53,573 bases of DNA from Verrucomicrobiales bacterium (GTDB lineage: Bacteria > Verrucomicrobiota > Verrucomicrobiia > Verrucomicrobiales > DEV007), in assembly GCA_029213265.1 (NCBI GenBank), contig JARGNG010000028.1:1-53573 (forward strand), written 5' to 3'. Positions within the stretch are counted from its first letter, which is position 1. Each line of letters starts with the position of its first letter. Positions 35,558 through 43,933 of this stretch are shown piece by piece. Under the pieces are notes generated by a model, which was not told the origin of the DNA, searched no databases, and saw nothing but the letters and a program-made list of their open reading frames with translations. The position numbers were made by a program, and so were the translations under genes.

Positions 35558-36919
35558 ATGCCGCGCCCCCTCGTCTACCTGATCTACAATTTGCTGTTGC
35601 CCGTCGTCCTCGTGATCGGGTTTCCCTCTTTTATAATCAAAGGCATTCGCCGGGGCGGGCTCGCACGGAATTTCCGGCAGCGGTTCGGAATTTTCTCCCC
35701 GGAACTGGGAATGCGGCTGAAAGAAGATCGACCGATCTGGATTCACGCCGTCAGTGTGGGCGAAATTTTCATCGCCTTGAAAATCATCGAAGCGATCCAT
35801 GCCCGCTCTCCCGACCAACTGATCGTTCTCAGCACCACCACGACGACTGGTTATGCGGTGGCCGATGAAAAGGCGGAGGACAAACTGATCGTGATCCACA
35901 ATCCGGTCGACCTTCCCTGGATTGCGGGCAAGGTCGCCCGCCTCGTCAATCCGCTCGCCCTCGTCCTCGTCGAAGCGGAGATCTGGCCCAACCTCGTTGC
36001 CACGATGAAGCGCCGCAGCACTCCCGTCCTGCTTGCCAATGCCCGACTCTCCCCGCGCTCGGCCCGTCGCTACAAAAAATTTGGGGCCTTCATCGAGCCG
36101 ATCTTCTCCCAGCTGGATGCGGTCTCCATCCCCTTCGAAGCGGACCGCGAAAAATGGGGCAATATTGGTGTCGATCCGGAAAAGATTCATCTCCTTGGCA
36201 GCGTCAAATTCGACAGCATGTCCGCAGCAGGAGCCCTCGAAGAAACACTGTCCGAACTGCGGGCCTGGCTTGCTCAAACCGGCTTTCCGGAATCCGGGCG
36301 CATTCTCCTCGCGGGATCGACTCATGACGGCGAGGAACGGCTCATCGCCAATCTCGCCCGTAAAATTCGCGTATCGGTGCCTTATCTGGCCGTCGTCATC
36401 GTCCCGCGGCACGCCGAGCGCGGAGCCTCGATTTCGGCCCGGTTGAAAGAAGATGGATTCGATCCCGTTCTGCGGGTCGAAGCAAAGGACGCAACATCCA
36501 ACCCCGTTGAGTCGCTGACCGAACAGGGTTCTGTCTCCCTCGACGAGCGAGTCTGGATCGCCAATACCACCGGCGAACTGCGGGCCTGGTTTCATCTTTC
36601 CGAGGTGGTGATCATTGGTAAGAGTTTTTCCGGCGAAGGGGGACAAAACCCGGTCGAGCCCATCCTTGCCGGGAAGCCGGTCATCGTCGGTCCCCACATG
36701 CAGAACTTCGCCGATGTCGTGACAGATCTCCTTCTCGTAGAGGGCCTTTGCCAGGCGGGAGACGCGGCGGACCTCCCCGACATGGTCCGCGATTTCCTCC
36801 TTCATCCTGAAACCGGCGAGGCGATGGCACAGAGAGGAGCGGAAGCCATGGCACGTCACGAGGGAGCAGCGGAGCGAACGGCTGCATTTGTGATAGATCA
36901 CCTCGCAACCATCGATTGA
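35558..36919 (+). CDS. waaA: 3-deoxy-D-manno-octulosonic acid transferase
   Basis: 453 residues with an N-terminal membrane anchor (YLIYNLLLPVVLVIGF) and a GT-B glycosyltransferase body: HAVSVGEIFIALKII, VLVEAEIWPNLVATM with the catalytic Glu, and GQNPVEPILAGKPVIVGP in the CMP-Kdo-binding C-terminal domain. It attaches Kdo to lipid A on the cytoplasmic face of the inner membrane, so the organism makes LPS. ATG at 35558 lies 1 nt after rsmD; the gene is longer than E. coli WaaA by about 28 residues. Confidence 0.95.
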   Translation: MPRPLVYLIYNLLLPVVLVIGFPSFIIKGIRRGGLARNFRQRFGIFSPELGMRLKEDRPIWIHAVSVGEIFIALKIIEAIHARSPDQLIVLSTTTTTGYAVADEKAEDKLIVIHNPVDLPWIAGKVARLVNPLALVLVEAEIWPNLVATMKRRSTPVLLANARLSPRSARRYKKFGAFIEPIFSQLDAVSIPFEADREKWGNIGVDPEKIHLLGSVKFDSMSAAGALEETLSELRAWLAQTGFPESGRILLAGSTHDGEERLIANLARKIRVSVPYLAVVIVPRHAERGASISARLKEDGFDPVLRVEAKDATSNPVESLTEQGSVSLDERVWIANTTGELRAWFHLSEVVIIGKSFSGEGGQNPVEPILAGKPVIVGPHMQNFADVVTDLLLVEGLCQAGDAADLPDMVRDFLLHPETGEAMAQRGAEAMARHEGAAERTAAFVIDHLATID

Positions 36920-36984
36920 ATCAAATCCGTCGCTGGACAGATTGTGTGGAATCCTTCACTATCTCCCGACTTCCCTTCCCCGGA

Positions 36985-37626
36985 ATGATTGAACTTCTAC
37001 AAACCTGGTGGCCAGCTCTTCTGGCCTACTTTATCGGTGCCACGCCCTTCGGCTTTCTCGCAGGGAAGAGCAAAGGAATCGACATTCGCGACCACGGCAG
37101 CGGCAATATCGGGGCGACCAATGTCATGAGAACCCTCGGCAAACCGGTCGGGACTACCGTTCTGATCCTGGATGTCTTCAAGGGAATGGTCCCGGTTCTC
37201 ATCGTGATGTGGGCCGAGAAGGGTTCGGCCGTCGTGATCGCCACAGCCGTAGCTGCGATCCTCGGTCACAACTACACATTCTGGCTCGGCTTCAAGGGAG
37301 GCAAAGGAATCGCAACAACGGGCGGCGCCCTGCTTCCCATCATGCCCATCGCCATCCTATCCGCAATTCTGCTCTGGATCCTAACGGTAAAAGCAACCCG
37401 ATACGTCTCCGTAGCATCCCTCGTCGCCGCGGTCACGATTCCGCTGGTCCTCCTGATTCGATTCCTCGCGACAAGCCAGTGGGACTACTACACGTTTGGT
37501 CTCGGCATGTTCGTTTGCCTTCTCGCCATTTGGAAACACCGCAGCAATATTGCGCGACTCCGGCGGGGCGAGGAAAATCGCGTTCAGCCAAAATCACCCA
37601 CCCCCACCGAAGCCCCACCCAACTAA
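36985..37626 (+). CDS. plsY: Acyl-phosphate:glycerol-3-phosphate acyltransferase PlsY
   Basis: 213 residues, about five membrane helices. Motif 1 is GSGNIGATNVMRTLGK and motif 2 is GHNYTFWLGFKGGKGIATTGG, both characteristic of PlsY; the third motif region follows in the C-terminal half. It starts phospholipid synthesis by acylating glycerol 3-phosphate in the inner membrane. It ends 1 nt before gpsA, which makes its substrate. ATG at 36985 gives the family N-terminus (ALLAYFIGATPFGFLAGK). Confidence 0.96.
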   Translation: MIELLQTWWPALLAYFIGATPFGFLAGKSKGIDIRDHGSGNIGATNVMRTLGKPVGTTVLILDVFKGMVPVLIVMWAEKGSAVVIATAVAAILGHNYTFWLGFKGGKGIATTGGALLPIMPIAILSAILLWILTVKATRYVSVASLVAAVTIPLVLLIRFLATSQWDYYTFGLGMFVCLLAIWKHRSNIARLRRGEENRVQPKSPTPTEAPPN

Positions 37627-37627
37627 T

Positions 37628-38629
37628 ATGGATCTCACCAAAGCTGCCGTTCTCGGTGCCGGAAGCTGGGGCACTGCCCTCGCCCTTACTCTCGCTGACC
37701 GCGGACTCGACGTTATTCTCTACGGGAATGAAGAAGCCGTCTGCGAAGACGTGAATTCCAATCGTCGTAATTCCAAGTATCTCCCCGAAATCGAATTGCC
37801 GGAGGGAATCACCGCCTCCATTCAAATCGGCGACCTTGCGGATCGGGAATTCATTCTTCTGGTCGTCCCCTCTCAGGTGGCCCGAATCGTTCTTCAGCAA
37901 CTTGCTGAGGTAGGCATCAGTGAAGACACCATCCTTGTCAGTTGCACCAAAGGCATCGATCCCGATACGGGCGAACTCATGCACGAGTTGCTCGACGAGT
38001 TTTTCCCGGCCAATCCGATCGCGGTTCTCTCCGGTCCGAGTCACGCCGAAGAGGTGGCTCAGCGCATGGCGACTCTCGCAACGATTGGTTCAGAGAACCC
38101 TGAAACTGCGGCAAGAGTGCAGGAAGTGTTCACGCTTCCGTGGTTCCGCACCTACACGAGCAGCGACATCGTCGGCATCGAAATCGGATCGGTCGTAAAA
38201 AACATTTTTGCCATCTGTGCTGGCGCCGCGGACGGGCTTGGCCTCGGTGACAATGCCAAGGCGGCCCTCGTGACACGGGGGCTCGCTGAGATGACCCGTC
38301 TCGGAGTCGCCCGCGGCGGAAAAGAGGAAACTTTCCGCGGGCTGAGCGGAATCGGGGATCTCATCGTGACCTGCTACAGCTCGCTGAGCCGGAATAACCG
38401 GGTCGGACGATTGCTGGGCTCCGGCAAAACCCTGCAGGAGGCCATCGATGCCATGAATCAGGTCGCGGAGGGCGTGCCCAACGCAAAGCACGCCTACAAC
38501 ATGGCAAAAGGACTGAACGTGCGGACCCCGATCATTGACCAGGCCTACGCGGTGCTTTTTGAGGAAAAGCCGACCGGGCTCGCGCTCAAGGAACTGCTCG
38601 AACGGGATCCACGGTCCGAAAACGATTGA
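37628..38629 (+). CDS. gpsA: Glycerol-3-phosphate dehydrogenase [NAD(P)+]
   Basis: 333 residues from ATG at 37628, 1 nt after plsY. N-terminal Rossmann domain with GAGSWGTALALTLADRG, the RRNSKYLPEIELP segment, and C-terminal domain with EIGSVVKNIFAICAGAADGL, containing the catalytic Lys, and GLSGIGDLIVTCYSSLSRNN. It reduces dihydroxyacetone phosphate to glycerol 3-phosphate in the cytoplasm, which PlsY then acylates. Length and motifs are entirely typical. Confidence 0.97.
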   Translation: MDLTKAAVLGAGSWGTALALTLADRGLDVILYGNEEAVCEDVNSNRRNSKYLPEIELPEGITASIQIGDLADREFILLVVPSQVARIVLQQLAEVGISEDTILVSCTKGIDPDTGELMHELLDEFFPANPIAVLSGPSHAEEVAQRMATLATIGSENPETAARVQEVFTLPWFRTYTSSDIVGIEIGSVVKNIFAICAGAADGLGLGDNAKAALVTRGLAEMTRLGVARGGKEETFRGLSGIGDLIVTCYSSLSRNNRVGRLLGSGKTLQEAIDAMNQVAEGVPNAKHAYNMAKGLNVRTPIIDQAYAVLFEEKPTGLALKELLERDPRSEND

Positions 38630-38633
38630 GGGA

Positions 38634-39335
38634 ATGCGCGCTGCTGCTATCGCCTTTGCGATTCTGCTCGTTTCCGCAACTGCGGGAGCGTGGGGGCTGG
38701 AATCGGGAGACAATATCTACGGCACCCCTCTCCAATTCGATTTTGCGTCCAAAACAGTCGAATTTTCGAATCGCGACGCCGCAGGATCTCTCACCTTTCC
38801 AGCTCGGGACCTTTCCTTTCGAAGCAAGCAGCGGCTGCTCATCAATCAGGTCTTTCTCTCGAGTTTTCCAGAGGAACCGACCTTCTCCACGGAAAAAGTC
38901 CACCTGCTCCTGCTGGCGATCCTGTCGCCAATGGCCGTTCTCCTGATCGGTTTCTGGATCGCCGGAATACTTCTTGCCCGCAAGGTCAGCCCCATCCGTG
39001 CTTTGGTCGGATGTCTCGGCGGCTGGATTCTCGGGACCACATTCGTGATTTTTTATCTTTTCTTCGCAGCGCGTCTCGGGGGTGACTACAAGCTGGTATT
39101 ATTTGGAGCGGGGCTGGGCATGATCGTTCTCTCCGTATTCATTTCCGCCGTCTACCAGTGCAGTATCCTGAGGGGATTTCTCATCTTTTTCGCCCAGATC
39201 TTTGTAGCGCTCTTTCTCGCCATCGTCGGGCTGGCGACGACAGAGTCATTGATCGAAAAAGAGAAAGTCCACGCCTTTTGGGGCGAAAACGTGTTCGAGC
39301 CGGTTGGAATGGTTCCTGCCCATGAGAATGGGTAA
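38634..39335 (+). CDS. Exported/integral membrane protein of unknown function
   Basis: 233 residues from ATG at 38634, 4 nt after gpsA. A signal peptide (AAAIAFAILLVSATAGAWG) is followed by a small periplasmic domain (about 20-90, SLTFPARDLSFRS) and four membrane helices (about 92-115, 128-150, 156-180 and 185-205). No family motif is recognised. The tight spacing indicates that it is the last gene of the rsmD-waaA-plsY-gpsA operon. Confidence 0.75.
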   Translation: MRAAAIAFAILLVSATAGAWGLESGDNIYGTPLQFDFASKTVEFSNRDAAGSLTFPARDLSFRSKQRLLINQVFLSSFPEEPTFSTEKVHLLLLAILSPMAVLLIGFWIAGILLARKVSPIRALVGCLGGWILGTTFVIFYLFFAARLGGDYKLVLFGAGLGMIVLSVFISAVYQCSILRGFLIFFAQIFVALFLAIVGLATTESLIEKEKVHAFWGENVFEPVGMVPAHENG

Positions 39336-39374
39336 AAATCTTGAGCGGCGCATCCCGGGCTGCTTCCCGGCAGT

Positions 39375-39803
39375 CTAGATCCCGTAGCCAACCATGGAAT
39401 CCCCTTCCCCGTGCTGAACGACATCCTCGATCGTCGTCTTTCGCAGCAGATCATTGACAGCTTCCTCCGCATCACCCAGGCATTTCGCGATTCCCGAGGC
39501 ACCGGAAAACGAAGGGAACTCCGTTGAGTCATGCAGTTGCACCAATTCGCCGTCGACCGCCTCGATCACATCCCCGACCGAGATGAGACGGCTTTCTTTT
39601 CCAAGACGGTAACCACCTCCGACGCCGCGTTTGCTCCGCAAAATACCGGCTCGTTTGAGAACGAGCAGAATCTGCTCCAGAAACTTCGTGGGAATCTGCC
39701 CCATCGAAGCGAGCTCCTGCGCCTGCAGGGTTCGCTCCGGGCCAAGGGTTGCGAGTATCGTCACCGCACGGATCGCGTAGTCGGCTTTTTTCGAAATCTG
39801 CAT
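39375..39803 (-). CDS. Rrf2-family transcriptional regulator lacking the cluster cysteines
   Basis: 142 residues, Rrf2 winged helix: MQISKKADYAIRAVTILAT, ASMGQIPTKFLEQILLVLKRAGILRSKRGVGGGYRL. Iron-sulfur-binding Rrf2 proteins (IscR, NsrR, RirA) have three conserved Cys after the wing. Here the region has only one Cys (AKCLGD), so an FeS cluster of that kind is unlikely, and it may be a CymR-like metabolite- or protein-responsive repressor. It lies 10 nt downstream of the small HTH-like gene, so both are probably one transcript. Confidence 0.9.
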   Translation of the reverse strand: MQISKKADYAIRAVTILATLGPERTLQAQELASMGQIPTKFLEQILLVLKRAGILRSKRGVGGGYRLGKESRLISVGDVIEAVDGELVQLHDSTEFPSFSGASGIAKCLGDAEEAVNDLLRKTTIEDVVQHGEGDSMVGYGI

Positions 39804-39813
39804 ATTTCACAAT

Positions 39814-40080
39814 TCAAGGGCGGTAATTAAACAGCTCCTCCCTTTCCACATTTCTCTCGATACCCTGCGCGGCAACGGCCGCGAGAAGAGCCTTACGAAC
39901 TTTCTGCTGCATATTGCGAGTGAGGCGGCGGCCTTTTCTGGCCCGTTGCACCTGCTTGTGAGTGAGTTGCTCAGGACTAGCGGCGACGAGGTCACGATTG
40001 GTCAATGCCAGTTCCTCCAGCAACTGGTCGACCGGCTGCGGTCCGAGATCCCGCGGCACATCCTGTTTTGTCTCCTCCAT
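39814..40080 (-). CDS. Small basic HTH-like protein, unknown
   Basis: 88 residues from ATG at 40080 (an upstream TTG would add four). The N-terminal half is acidic and helical (QPVDQLLEELALTNRDLV). The C-terminal half, SPEQLTHKQVQRARKGRRLT followed by RNMQQKVRKALLAAV, looks like the recognition helix and following helices of an Xre-type domain, with strongly basic residues. DNA binding is therefore plausible but unproven. It is followed by the Rrf2 gene after 10 nt and is divergent from the 2-hydroxyacid dehydrogenase gene by 79 nt. Confidence 0.7.
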   Translation of the reverse strand: MEETKQDVPRDLGPQPVDQLLEELALTNRDLVAASPEQLTHKQVQRARKGRRLTRNMQQKVRKALLAAVAAQGIERNVEREELFNYRP

Positions 40081-40159
40081 CGTTGATTGCAAACATTCCC
40101 GCCTCGCGCAATTTCCAGATTGCCAGCGTCCTACATTTCGCTAACCGTTCGACCAGCCT

Positions 40160-41134
40160 ATGACAACCCGAATTTTGCTTACCACGACGAGTTACCAAGA
40201 CACGCCTGGACCCCACCATGAACTTTTAGAGTCTCAAGGATACGAAATTGTCCGCGAGCGGGGGCCTCTTCCGGAAAGCAGGATGCTGGAGCTGGCAGGC
40301 GAATTTGACGCGTTCCTTTGCGGCGACGATACGATCACGCAGGCGGTGATCGAGAAATCACTGCCCCGGCTCAAGGTGATCAGCAAATACGGCATCGGCC
40401 TCGACAAAATCGACGTCGCCTATGCCACGACACAGAAGTTGCCCGTTCTCAACACTCCCGGGGTCAACCACACCACCGTCGCGGAACACACCTTTGGCCT
40501 GCTGCTCAGCATCACCAAGAAGATCCAGCAAAACGCCGTCGAGGTGAACGAAGGAAAATGGCAGGCAGGTTGGAAAAAACCGGTCGGAAACGAAATCATG
40601 GGGAAAACCATGGGCATCATCGGTCTCGGGCGCATCGGAAAAGAGGTCGCAACGCGGGCCAAAGCATTCGGCATGCCCGTGATCGCCTTCGACCCCTATT
40701 TTGACGAGGCCTTTGCCGCCGAACACGGAGTCAAGCGCTGCGAGTCTATGGACGACGTTCTGACCGGGGCCAACGTCGTCAGTCTTCACTGCTTTCTCGA
40801 CGAAACCACCCACGGGATGATCAATTCCTCCAAGATCGCGGAAATGCAGGACGGAGTCATTGTTCTCAACTGCGCCCGCGGGGAACTCGTCGAAACCGGC
40901 TGCATGCTCGAAGGGCTGAAGAGCGGCAAAGTGGGTGGATACGGTGCCGATGTGCTCGACGAAGAGCCTCCAGCGACGGATCATCCTCTCATCGGCGCTC
41001 CCAATTGTGTCATCACAAGTCACATTGCTTCCCGCACCTACGAGTCGGTGGAGAGGCAGGCTCTGCGTGCGACCCACAATATGATCAATTACCTGAACGG
41101 GGATTCCGATTTCATTCAGGCAAACAAGTTTTAA
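40160..41134 (+). CDS. D-isomer-specific 2-hydroxyacid dehydrogenase (phosphoglycerate-dehydrogenase-like)
   Basis: 324 residues. The NAD-binding domain has TMGIIGLGRIGKEVATRAKAF, with Asp-like end FDPY. The catalytic residues are expected from NCARGELVE (Arg), VLDEEPP (Glu) and SHIASRTYES (His; the usual HIGG is replaced by HIAS). Substrate-domain features include VISKYGIGLDKID and NTPGVNHTTVAEHTFGLLL. It reduces or oxidises a 2-keto/2-hydroxy acid using NAD(H) or NADP(H). A PfkB kinase follows 20 nt later on the same strand, suggesting sugar-acid catabolism. Confidence 0.92.
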   Translation: MTTRILLTTTSYQDTPGPHHELLESQGYEIVRERGPLPESRMLELAGEFDAFLCGDDTITQAVIEKSLPRLKVISKYGIGLDKIDVAYATTQKLPVLNTPGVNHTTVAEHTFGLLLSITKKIQQNAVEVNEGKWQAGWKKPVGNEIMGKTMGIIGLGRIGKEVATRAKAFGMPVIAFDPYFDEAFAAEHGVKRCESMDDVLTGANVVSLHCFLDETTHGMINSSKIAEMQDGVIVLNCARGELVETGCMLEGLKSGKVGGYGADVLDEEPPATDHPLIGAPNCVITSHIASRTYESVERQALRATHNMINYLNGDSDFIQANKF

Positions 41135-41154
41135 TCTGAATCCAAAAATCCAGC

Positions 41155-42252
41155 ATGGCTCTTACAATCAAACCCGCTTCTGAAGTCGCCTTCGACTGCA
41201 TCTCGATGGGCGAAGTAATGCTTCGTCTCGATCCCGGCGAAGGCCGCATCCATACCGCTCGCAACTTCAGCGCCTGGGAGGGCGGCGGAGAATACAACGT
41301 TGCCCGCGGACTCCGGCGCTGTTTCGGATTGCGCACCGCCTGCGTAACCGCCTTTGCTGACAATCCGGTTGGAAGGCTCATCGAGGACTTCATGCTCCAG
41401 GGAGGAGTTGATACCCGCTTCCTTCATTGGCGCGACTACGACGGCATCGGGCGCGAAGTGCGCAACGGGCTCAACTTCACCGAACGTGGCTTCGGCATTC
41501 GTGGAGCGGTGGGTTGCCCCGACCGCGCCAACACCGCCGCTTCCCAGATGAAGCCCGGAGATGTTGACTGGAACGACATCTTTGCCACGCAGGGTGCCCG
41601 CTGGTTTCACACCGGAGGCATCTTTGCCGCCCTCAGTGAAACGGCAGCGGAGCTGACGATCGAAGCCTGTAAGGCCGCGCAGGAAAACGGCACCATCGTG
41701 AGTTATGACCTCAACTATCGCCCTTCTCTCTGGAAAGCGATTGGCGGTCTGGAAAAAGCACAGGAGGTCAATCGCGAGATCGCCAAGTACGTCGATGTTA
41801 TGATTGGGAACGAAGAGGACTTCACTGCCTGCCTTGGTTTCGAAGTCGAGGGAGTGGATGAAAACATCCGTGGAATCAATGTGACCAATTTCAAAAACAT
41901 GATCGAAAAAGCCGTGCAGGAGTTTCCGAATTTCAAAGCGACTGCCACGACACTGCGGGAAGTGCACACTGCAACCGTCAATGACTGGGGCGCGATCTGC
42001 TGGCACGATGGTGAATTCTACGAAGCGAAGCAATTTCCCGAACTTGAGATCCTCGATCGCGTCGGGGGAGGAGACAGCTTTGCTTCCGGATTCGCCTACG
42101 GCTTTCTCGAACACAATGATCCCGACAAGGCGATCAACTACGGGGCTGCTCACGGCGCGCTCGCAATGACGACTCCGGGCGATACGACGATGGCGTCCCT
42201 GTCCGAAGTCGAGAAAATCGTGGGAGGCGGCGGTGCTCGCGTCGTCCGGTAG
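41155..42252 (+). CDS. PfkB-family sugar kinase (2-keto-3-deoxygluconate-kinase-like)
   Basis: 365 residues. PfkB hallmarks: DCISMGEVMLRLDPG at the start, EGGGEYNVARGLRRCFG (first signature), and EILDRVGGGDSFASGFAYG (second signature with the catalytic Asp). It resembles 2-keto-3-deoxygluconate kinase, which feeds sugar acids from pectin, alginate or ulvan into the Entner-Doudoroff pathway. Length is somewhat above the usual 310-340 because of an insertion near the ADP-binding region (TNFKNMIEKAVQEFPNFKA). It follows the 2-hydroxyacid dehydrogenase after 20 nt. Confidence 0.9.
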   Translation: MALTIKPASEVAFDCISMGEVMLRLDPGEGRIHTARNFSAWEGGGEYNVARGLRRCFGLRTACVTAFADNPVGRLIEDFMLQGGVDTRFLHWRDYDGIGREVRNGLNFTERGFGIRGAVGCPDRANTAASQMKPGDVDWNDIFATQGARWFHTGGIFAALSETAAELTIEACKAAQENGTIVSYDLNYRPSLWKAIGGLEKAQEVNREIAKYVDVMIGNEEDFTACLGFEVEGVDENIRGINVTNFKNMIEKAVQEFPNFKATATTLREVHTATVNDWGAICWHDGEFYEAKQFPELEILDRVGGGDSFASGFAYGFLEHNDPDKAINYGAAHGALAMTTPGDTTMASLSEVEKIVGGGGARVVR

Positions 42253-42287
42253 GAGGAGCGACCAGCTTTTCAGACACTCCTGCCGGA
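42245..42287. terminator. Hairpin at the convergent ends of the sugar kinase and the 254-residue protein
   Basis: TCCGGTAGGAG (42245-42255) and CTCCTGCCGGA (42277-42287) form an 11-bp stem with one G-U wobble around a 21-nt loop. It spans the stops of two convergent genes (kinase ends 42252, minus-strand gene ends 42270). There is no long T-tract, so it may act as a bidirectional terminator or a 3' stabilising hairpin. Confidence 0.5.
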
Positions 42288-43034
42288 ACGATCCACGAAA
42301 GGATATTTGTCGGGATTCAGTTCGGAAAGAACGTCATAGACGCCCTCTTTCTCGATCCTGCTCAGGGACTTGTCTTCTTTCAGCAATTTTTCAAGAATCT
42401 CGACGACTCTCGGGTGACGCTCTGCATTTGCGCACAGGGAACGGAAAGCAAAATCCGGCAACTGCTTGTAGAGAGGCTTATATCCTTTCGGAACAGCTAC
42501 CCCCTCCGGATTGTCCGGGGCATTGGCAAACTGAAAACATTCCACAAGCCGGCGAACGGCGGTTTCGGAACCGGTTGCATAGAAGAATCCCCAGAGCATA
42601 TCGAGGGTGTTTTCCTTATCCAGCCGCAGCTCAAGAATCTTGTCCGTTTCCACTTTTTGCTCCTCGTATTTCTCCCCGAAGGTATCCGTCAGGAGTTTGT
42701 CCGCCTCAGTCGTCCGGGAGTACAGCATACCGGTAAAAAGCACCTTCTTTTGATCCGGAGTCAGACCGGACAGTGCGACAAACCAGTCTCCGAGAAGCTC
42801 CCTGTTCGCCCGAATCACCTGGCTGATAAAGGCGATTAAAGCGGGACGGGCATGAGGATTCTGCAGAGTCCCGTCTTTGGCCCAGTTCTTCATTTGCTCC
42901 ACAAAGCGTTCCGGCTGAGGATCCTGGTAGTAGAATTCGAGATAGTCTTTTTCCTCCTCCGAATGCACCAATACCGGGTTGATGACGGCGACAAGAAAAA
43001 TGAGCGTGAGGAGGCGAAAGAGGAGATTTCCCAT
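42270..43034 (-). CDS. Exported helical protein of unknown function
   Basis: 254 residues with a signal peptide (LFRLLTLIFLVAVINPVLVHS) and an otherwise helical, charged body (DPQPERFVEQMKNWAKDG; RPALIAFISQVIRANRELLGDWF; LRLDKENTLDMLWGFFYATG). No recognised motif. Periplasmic location is likely. It is convergent with the kinase and divergent from rpsN, with 97 nt between the two starts. Confidence 0.7.
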   Translation of the reverse strand: MGNLLFRLLTLIFLVAVINPVLVHSEEEKDYLEFYYQDPQPERFVEQMKNWAKDGTLQNPHARPALIAFISQVIRANRELLGDWFVALSGLTPDQKKVLFTGMLYSRTTEADKLLTDTFGEKYEEQKVETDKILELRLDKENTLDMLWGFFYATGSETAVRRLVECFQFANAPDNPEGVAVPKGYKPLYKQLPDFAFRSLCANAERHPRVVEILEKLLKEDKSLSRIEKEGVYDVLSELNPDKYPFVDRSGRSV

Positions 43035-43131
43035 GATAAGTAGACTGAATCACACTTAGAGACCCACTTACCAGCGCAAATGTTGACTTTTCACTTGAAT
43101 TTCTCTCAGAACGGATACATTCCCGCTCACT

Positions 43132-43401
43132 ATGGCGAAAAAGAGTTGGATCTCCAGAAACAAGCGCAAAGCTCGCACTGTTAACAAGTATGCGAAGCTT
43201 CGGGCGAAGCTGAAGGCTGAAAAGGATTACGAAGGCATTACCTTGCTTCCCCGTGATGCGAGCCCGACTCGCGTCGTGAACCGTTGCGAAGTCACCGGAC
43301 GTCGTCGCGGCTATCTTCGCCGGTTCAAGATGTCCCGGATTACGTTCCGCGAACTGGCTTCTCACGGGATGATCCCCGGTGTGACCAAGGCCAGTTGGTA
43401 A
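43132..43401 (+). CDS. rpsN: 30S ribosomal protein S14 (zinc-free type)
   Basis: 89 residues, [17 protein letters not shown] at the start and [19 protein letters not shown] to [17 protein letters not shown] at the end. This is the C-minus type without the CXXC-X12-CXXC zinc motif of short S14. It binds the 3' domain of 16S rRNA. Its location outside the main ribosomal operon, with its own terminator, is typical of several phyla. Confidence 0.97.
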   Translation: MAKKSWISRNKRKARTVNKYAKLRAKLKAEKDYEGITLLPRDASPTRVVNRCEVTGRRRGYLRRFKMSRITFRELASHGMIPGVTKASW

Positions 43402-43430
43402 CCGCCACTCTTTAGAATTTCTATTCGCTG

Positions 43431-43459
43431 AAAGCGGAGCTTTGTAGCTCCGCTTTTTT
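43431..43459 (+). terminator. Intrinsic terminator after rpsN
   Basis: Perfect 10-bp stem AAAGCGGAGC (43431-43440) / GCTCCGCTTT (43447-43456) with a TTTGTA loop, followed by further T residues. It is a strong Rho-independent terminator 30 nt after the rpsN stop. Confidence 0.92.
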
Positions 43460-43525
43460 GTTGCCGAAACCGGGCCGTTTTCGAGAAGGCCTTGCAATCC
43501 GGCACCCCACGCAGGATATTTGCGA

Positions 43526-43780
43526 ATGCCACTCTATGAGTACATCAGCGCGGATCCCGATCAGGGCTGCCGCATCTGCAAAAAGGGCTTCGAAATCAGG
43601 CGCCCTGTGACTCGGCCCCCGATGGAGACCTGCCCGCTCTGCAAGAGCCCCGTCAAGAAGCTGATTTCCCGGGGCATCACCTCGCCGAAGATCACAAAGC
43701 CGCTCTCGGTCTCCGATGCCAAGAAGGCCGGCTTTACGGTTCTGGAGAAACGCGACGAGGGAACCTACGAGAAATTGTAA
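43526..43780 (+). CDS. FmdB-type zinc-ribbon protein
   Basis: 84 residues from ATG at 43526, giving the family start MPLYEYI; an upstream TTG start is possible but unlikely. Two Cys pairs, CRICKK and CPLCKS, spaced about 22 residues apart, form a zinc ribbon of the FmdB/CxxC_CxxC_SSSS regulatory family. The function is poorly known; FmdB-like proteins are suspected to bind metal or nucleic acid. The C-terminal half is basic (PVKKLISRGITSPKITK). Confidence 0.85.
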   Translation: MPLYEYISADPDQGCRICKKGFEIRRPVTRPPMETCPLCKSPVKKLISRGITSPKITKPLSVSDAKKAGFTVLEKRDEGTYEKL

Positions 43781-43797
43781 CCCGCGCCTGACTGTCT

Positions 43798-43917
43798 GTA
43801 GCCGCGTTCGCAAAAACGTGGCCCTGAAATTGGAACGTGGCTCCTTGCAAGTATCCCGGAAGGGTTCCTCTTGGCCGGGAAGCCAAAGAGCCACCACCGT
43901 CTTGCGACGGCGGCTAC
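43798..43917. repeat. 120-bp element with imperfect inverted ends
   Basis: GTAGCCGC at 43798-43805 and its exact inverse GCGGCTAC at 43910-43917 bound the element. Pairing extends inward imperfectly: left arm GTTCGCAAAAACGTGGC, right arm read inversely CGTCGCAAGACGGTGGTGGC. The middle carries a further near-palindrome around GGCCGGGAAGCC. It has no coding potential, lies 17 nt after the fmdB-like gene, and resembles a MITE or a REP doublet unrelated in sequence to the 24-nt family. Confidence 0.65.
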
Positions 43918-43933
43918 GGATCCGATCCTCAAT

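Noticed and set aside
35528..36901. 457-codon minus-strand frame opposite waaA
   Set aside because: It mirrors a well-supported glycosyltransferase gene and has no family motif.
41131..42153. 340-codon minus-strand frame opposite the PfkB kinase
   Set aside because: Shadow frame; the plus-strand protein has both PfkB signatures.
43083..43121. Promoter of rpsN (TTGACT or TTGAAT with TACATT)
   Set aside because: The best -35/-10 spacings are 27 or 15 nt, so I could not assign a canonical promoter.
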